Shown here one piece after another: positions 59,990 through 64,000 of a DNA stretch of 64,000 bases. Within the stretch, counting starts at the first letter, position 1. Every line of letters starts with the position of its first letter. Made by a program: the position numbers and the translations under genes. Under the pieces are notes generated by a model, which was not told the origin of the DNA, made no database searches, and saw nothing but the letters and a program-made list of their open reading frames with translations. The DNA comes from Macrocybe gigantea (Eukaryota > Basidiomycota > Agaricomycetes > Agaricales > Callistosporiaceae), in contig SJRY01000329.1 of assembly GCA_011319805.1 (NCBI GenBank), positions 62,001-126,000 of the forward strand. The letters run 5' to 3'.

Positions 59990-60004
59990 CGGTCCGCCCG
60001 GGCC
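59990..60004. promoter_or_regulatory. Repeat of the GC-rich element
   Basis: CGGTCCGCCCGGGCC is a perfect 15-base copy of 59839-59853, 350 bases upstream of the copy 2 ATG. Two exact copies this GC-rich within 150 bases are unlikely by chance in this AT/GC-balanced intergenic DNA. Confidence 0.5.
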
Positions 60005-60704
60005 CTGAACGGCATGGATTTCGTCAAGGCAGTAAGGACTGTTGGACAGGATGACATTGCAAGGGAATAGGTTAAAGAAACGACCACTCGGCGGAAGAAG
60101 ACGAAAGGTCACGTGCAGCCTCCCAGTTTCACAAGATGTTGGGGAAATGAACTGAACCTAGAGGCATAACTCCGGGGTTATGTGAACGTTTTGTGGAAAA
60201 CGTAACTTGTTTAAATGTCTTAGGCCCTTGATTTCATGGATACTCTGTACGGGACCTGTCTTGGGTCGATATCGGTCCCTGGAATCATGAATCAGTCACA
60301 GTTTTACGCTTGCATTCGAACGTCGCTGCTATTGTGGCTAAGTTCAACTGTAAGACCCCCTTGCTCGTAGAGCTGGCAGGGAGCGGGCCGCAGGAAGGTG
60401 TACAGCGGTCGCCAGCTGTCAGACAAGCACCAGACATACCCACGACATACGGCTGCCATGTTCTGCAGAAGTCAGACGTGGCGCTTCGGAAAATTGACAT
60501 CAAATGCAGCCAGTGAGCAAGGAGGAAGCAATGTCACCTGGACGAAGTCTGTTCCTAAACGAGGAAAAACCCTCAGTCGTGGCGGTGTTGTTCGTTTCTG
60601 GCTCCGCTTTGCATGAATATTGCGTTATGAATTCTACCATCGTTGTTCCGGTCTAGCTATACGTAATGCAACAAGGCTTTTTTTTTGCACGTAGATCGGC
60701 TCGC
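60005..60704. other. Intergenic region upstream of the lyases / downstream of ADE2
   Basis: About 700 bases to the ADE2 stop. Short frames only. No gene or repeat supported. Confidence 0.5.
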
Positions 60705-62709
60705 TCAGGACCGTTTGATTTCGTATGCTTCCCAGCCAACTTGCTCGAGTTTGTCTACTTTTCCCATTACTTCGCTCTCCAGGCTTTTGAGGTAGGATTC
60801 CATAGCGTCAATGAGCGAGGGAATACCGGCGGAGAGTATTCGCACGGCGAGAAGTCCCGCGTTTGTGCCGTTGTTGATGGCCACCGTCGCGACAGGGATA
60901 CCGCGCTGCACGTGGAAAGGAAGCGTTTTTGATCAGTAAAAGAAGGGGATTGACGGAGGAAAATAGCCAAAGCCAACAAGGAGAAATTTCGTACCGGCAT
61001 CTGCACTATGCTGTGTAATGAGTCAACGCCATCTAGACTGCTGCCTTTGACTGGCACTCCAATAACAGGCAAGGCAGTCATCGCTGCCACCATTCCAGGG
61101 AGGTGAGCGGCGCCGCCCGCGCCCGCGATGATGGCGCGTAGGCCGCGTGTAGCTGCAGAACGCGCATACTCGAACATTCGGTCAGGCGTTCTGTGCGCAG
61201 AAACGATAGTAAGCTCATATGGGACACTGAAGCGATCAAGGATGCGGGCGGCGGGAAGCATGACTGGCAGATCAGAGTCGGAGCCCATTATAATTCCTAC
61301 AAGTGGTCGGGTATCTGACTTTCCAGAACCGGAGGCAGGAGGGATGGGAGCATAGAGGTCAACTTCCTCTTGAGAACTCGATGGCAGAGATTGTAAAAGA
61401 GGTCGGAGGCGCTGAGCAAGTGCAGCGTCCGAATCGGCGACGACAGTAATGTGTCCCATTTTTCGGCCTTTTCGACACTCAGCTTTTCCATAAAGGTGTA
61501 CAGAAGCGCCTGGGATAGTGAGCGCGACGTTTGTGGTATCATGTATTCCTTCATCGATGACGAATGTCCAATGAGGTTGAGCATGACTGCGGAAGGCACT
61601 TTGAGATTTGTAGAACCCAAGGGTAGCGACAGTATGGCGCGGAGATGATTTTCATATTGCGACGTTTCACAAGCTTCGATAGTGTAATGGCCAGAGTTGT
61701 GAGGGCGTGGCGCGATTTCGTTGATGTATATGCGGCCTGTTGGAAGACAAAGGTAAGCGGTATTTCGACGAAACCAAGCGAAGTCTTCTGCTGACCGTCT
61801 CCCATGAGGAACATCTCCACTCCAAAGACACCGCCCCAGAAAACGACCTGACGCGTCTTCGGCTATTGTCCTTGCTCGTCGGGATAGAGAAGGGTCGCGG
61901 CTACGAAGAGGAGCGAACACCAGATGACAAATATTCTCTTTATGCACCGTCTCCACGACAGGGTATGATTGGACATTGCTTTCCACCGTCCGGACTACCA
62001 TAACAGCGATCTCCTTCACGAAAGGTACCCATTTCTCTGCGTAAAGCGGTCGCTTTCCCAGTGCGGCTATCGCTTGGTCGATATCTGAGACGCTACGAAG
62101 CACATAGTTTCCTCGTCCGTCATACGCCAACGTGCGACTCTTCAGCATGAGTGGCAGACCCAGTTTTTCCACAGCAGAAGAAACCGATTGGTGTGTCGGA
62201 TCCACGCCTAGAAAATCAGATATCGGAGATCCATGGGATGCGAGGTGCTTTTTCTGCTGAAACTTGTCTTGGATGATGCGTATCGTCGATGGACTTGGGT
62301 GGATCGAAAGGGAGCGAGATCGAGGTTCATTTTGAATCTCTTCAAGAGTGTCCACATTTACGTGCTCGATTTCGACGGTCAGAACGTCGACTTTTGAAGC
62401 TAGCTCTCGGATTTTGTCAGGGTTGGCGAATGATCCGTCGACGTGCGAATATTCCGAAGCCAACGGCGCGACAATCTGCTTGGCAGGACTCGTTTCCCCG
62501 ACATCTAGAACGACAACTTTGACATTCAACAATGAGGCTGAAGCCGCCAACATCCGTCCCAACTGCCCTCCTCCTGTGCGAAAGAATGAACAGATCGAAA
62601 ATGAAAAAAGCTACATGTATCTGCGGTCTGCGTTGAGTGATCGGAAGACCAAGAATCTCAGTAAACCAGACCCACGCATACCGAGGATTCCGACTATCTT
62701 GTCCGACAT
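60705..62709 (-). CDS. ADE2: Phosphoribosylaminoimidazole carboxylase (AIR carboxylase)
   Basis: Bifunctional purine-synthesis enzyme that carboxylates aminoimidazole ribonucleotide. Exon 1 is [10 protein letters not shown], spliced to [17 protein letters not shown] (PurK ATP-grasp N-terminus). Further PurK motifs are [52 protein letters not shown] and [17 protein letters not shown]. The PurE domain follows with [39 protein letters not shown] and [20 protein letters not shown]; the last exon ends [13 protein letters not shown]. Missing bases lie near 61548-61549 (between the two domains) and at 61831 and 61848-61856 (before MFLMGDG). The gene is essential for adenine prototrophy in yeasts, so these breaks are almost surely assembly errors. 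It is divergent from RSA3. Confidence 0.93.
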
Positions 62710-62761
62710 GACTTCAAAATTTGGACGACTCGTTGATGGTGAAGAAATGATAACTCTCGTA

Positions 62762-62774
62762 AACCCTAACCCTA
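62762..62774. promoter_or_regulatory. Telobox in the shared ADE2-RSA3 promoter
   Basis: AACCCTAACCCTA is two units of the fungal telomere repeat, placed 53 bases from the ADE2 ATG and 60 from the RSA3 ATG. Such elements bind Tbf1/Myb-type factors in promoters of ribosome-biogenesis and ribosomal-protein genes in yeasts. Its use here is inference. Confidence 0.5.
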
Positions 62775-62833
62775 CTTAACCTCCAAGACACCTGCAAATT
62801 TTACCTCCGTCAAAAATTTACTAACGTCCCATT

Positions 62834-63505
62834 ATGCCTCTTCCTATATCGCAGGGCGCGAAGAGGAAGAGAAATCGTAAACGAAGGAGGCGTATTGCTT
62901 CTGACTCGTCGTCTTCTTCGTCGTCGTCTTCCTCCGAGGCCGAGTCTGAAGTTGGCTCAGAAAATTTGTCCAAGGCACCAGCAACGATATCAGCGCCTGT
63001 TGTCGCAGCTGCAACATCGTCGTCTGAATCGTCATCGGCCTCCGAGTCCGAATCAGAATCCGAGGTGCAGAGCGATCAGGATGTGCCTATGGACTCTTCT
63101 CCTGCAAAAGCGGACGGCGTTCCGAAGAAAACGGTCCAACCGCTGCGAGTGTCGCCTTCCCCATCACCTCCGCCGACCGAATTGCCGTCCTTCTTGCCCG
63201 AACGATCTGCCAAATCCAGGGAGATAGAGGAAGAGAACATGAAGGAAAAGTTTAGGAAATTCTGGATGTCTTCTGTCGCGGATGGCTTCAAAGATGACCT
63301 TGAGGAGATCAGAAAAGTGCGTATCTTCCGTCTGTCATTCTGCGGAAGCCGAATTCATGGTATTCACTGACAGGAACCGAATCTCGACACGTCTCGATTG
63401 GCCATGCTAATTGAGTCTCTGGCGTCAGGAGCCGATGTCTTTCAGTCTTCCACACAAACCCAAGATGGGACGGACATCAATGAAATCGATGTTATTCTAC
63501 AATGA
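62834..63505 (+). CDS. RSA3: Ribosome assembly protein 3
   Basis: 60S subunit assembly factor in the nucleolus. Exon 1 (62834-63316) begins MPLPISQGAKRKRNRKRRRR, a basic nuclear signal. A serine run and acidic Ser/Glu-rich disorder follow, then the conserved domain EKFRKFWMSSVADGFKDDLE. Exon 2 (63374-63505) continues EPNLDTSRLAMLIESLASGA and DVFQ. The FxxFWM...GFxxDLxxIRKxEP...LxxLIxSLxxGAxxF pattern is the Rsa3 C-terminal domain. Length about 204 residues fits, and there is no frame break. The serine run near 62899-62940 is a low-complexity tract that may vary between strains. Confidence 0.88.
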
Positions 63506-63581
63506 CAAAAATTGGGCTACATACTTACTAACATTTACATTGCCTCCGGCCAATCCGACCTTGAATAACGGAACCTATCCA

Positions 63582-64000
63582 TCATGTCTCCTCTGGATAC
63601 TTGTTGATTTGCCCTAGAATCATGCTCTTCCCTCGTGCCTCCTCCTCCTCCTCGACCTTCTCTTCGAGGCCCCGGTCTTCATGATTCCTCCAATGGTGGT
63701 AACGCCGAGGTGTAGCGAGGTTGCCCTGAACCGATTTCTGTACATCGACAAGGCGAACGAGCTGACGCTTAAGCGACGCATTTCGCACGGCCTCTGCAAT
63801 GAATCTCTGCATGCCCTCCCTGTCAATATTGTCCAATGGATTCGTCGGCTCCTCAGCTTTTGGCTCAGTTGTTTCATTCTTGCTTTCCGCCTCTTTTGCC
63901 TTTCGTAAATGGCCTTCCATCATTTCGGTGAAGTCGTTCAAGGCCTTCGCGAGCTTTTCGTTAGCTTTCAGCAGGCCTTGCTTGTCAAGCTCGTCGATTG
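63582..64000 (-). CDS. 3' part of a coiled-coil gene, cut by window edge
   Basis: The frame enters from the right edge: IDELDKQGLLKANEKLAKAL, NDFTEMMEGHLRKAKEAESK, then an acidic linker and a helix GMQRFIAEAVRNASLKRQLV. After about residue 100 the stated frame continues into GLEEKVEEEEEARGKSMILG to the stop at 63582. An alternative frame gives a basic SKRRSRRRRRHEGRA end with a stop near 63620, and a base loss near 63700 could decide between them. I do not recognise the family. It is convergent with RSA3. Confidence 0.55.
   Translation of the reverse strand, partial: IDELDKQGLLKANEKLAKALNDFTEMMEGHLRKAKEAESKNETTEPKAEEPTNPLDNIDREGMQRFIAEAVRNASLKRQLVRLVDVQKSVQGNLATPRRYHHWRNHEDRGLEEKVEEEEEARGKSMILGQINKYPEET

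Noticed and set aside
60666..62003. Plus-strand frames across ADE2
   Set aside because: Antisense shadows of a clearly conserved minus-strand enzyme.

Overview
This window is nuclear DNA from a basidiomycete fungus, most likely an agaricomycete. The genes are rich in introns of about 50-70 bases with GT/AG borders. The families present are typical of mushroom genomes: FunK1 kinase, DUF6534 membrane protein, adenylate-forming reductase, LysM secreted protein and multicopy P450s. There is no mobile element, CRISPR array, rRNA or tRNA that I can support.

Layout. From 1 to 4.5 kb: the start of an unrecognised gene, a glutamine/proline-rich putative regulator and a doubtful coiled-coil ORF. From 4.9 to 32.6 kb: a block resembling a secondary-metabolite cluster. 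It holds three related P450s (A minus, B plus, C minus), an NRPS-like adenylation-thiolation-reductase (minus), a DUF6534 membrane protein, a two-LysM secreted protein, a short-chain dehydrogenase, and two paralogous coiled-coil proteins with a C-terminal CxxC...HxxxxH finger. From 33.5 to 42.4 kb: a SAMHD1-like HD phosphohydrolase, a degenerate FunK1-type kinase, a small coiled-coil gene with an in-frame stop, and a secreted GH92 alpha-mannosidase. From 43.5 to 46 kb: two tandem six-cysteine small secreted proteins and a small intronless gene. From 46.8 to 53.9 kb: URB1/NPA1, a large 60S ribosome-assembly factor. From 54 to 59.6 kb: an alpha/beta hydrolase and two tandem family-1 pectate lyases. 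From 60.7 to 63.5 kb: ADE2 (AIR carboxylase) divergent from RSA3 (60S assembly) across 124 bases containing a telobox. The window ends inside another minus-strand gene.

Two themes matter to any user. First, at least 25 coding exons need one extra base to stay in frame with their conserved motifs. Nearly all sites lie in short homopolymers and almost all are losses. I read this as base-calling error in the assembly rather than mass pseudogenisation, since GH92, P450-C and pectate lyase 1 are intact. Gene models here are therefore described after mentally bridging these sites. Second, several signals are unlikely to be such errors: an AT splice donor in P450-B, GC donors in three genes, loss of the DFG aspartate in the kinase and an in-frame stop in the coiled-coil gene.

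Working together: the reductase could activate and reduce a carboxylic acid to an aldehyde, with the P450s and dehydrogenase tailoring it and the finger proteins perhaps regulating. The pectate lyases, GH92 mannosidase, LysM protein and small secreted proteins suggest a plant-associated or litter-decaying lifestyle. Both ideas are inference.
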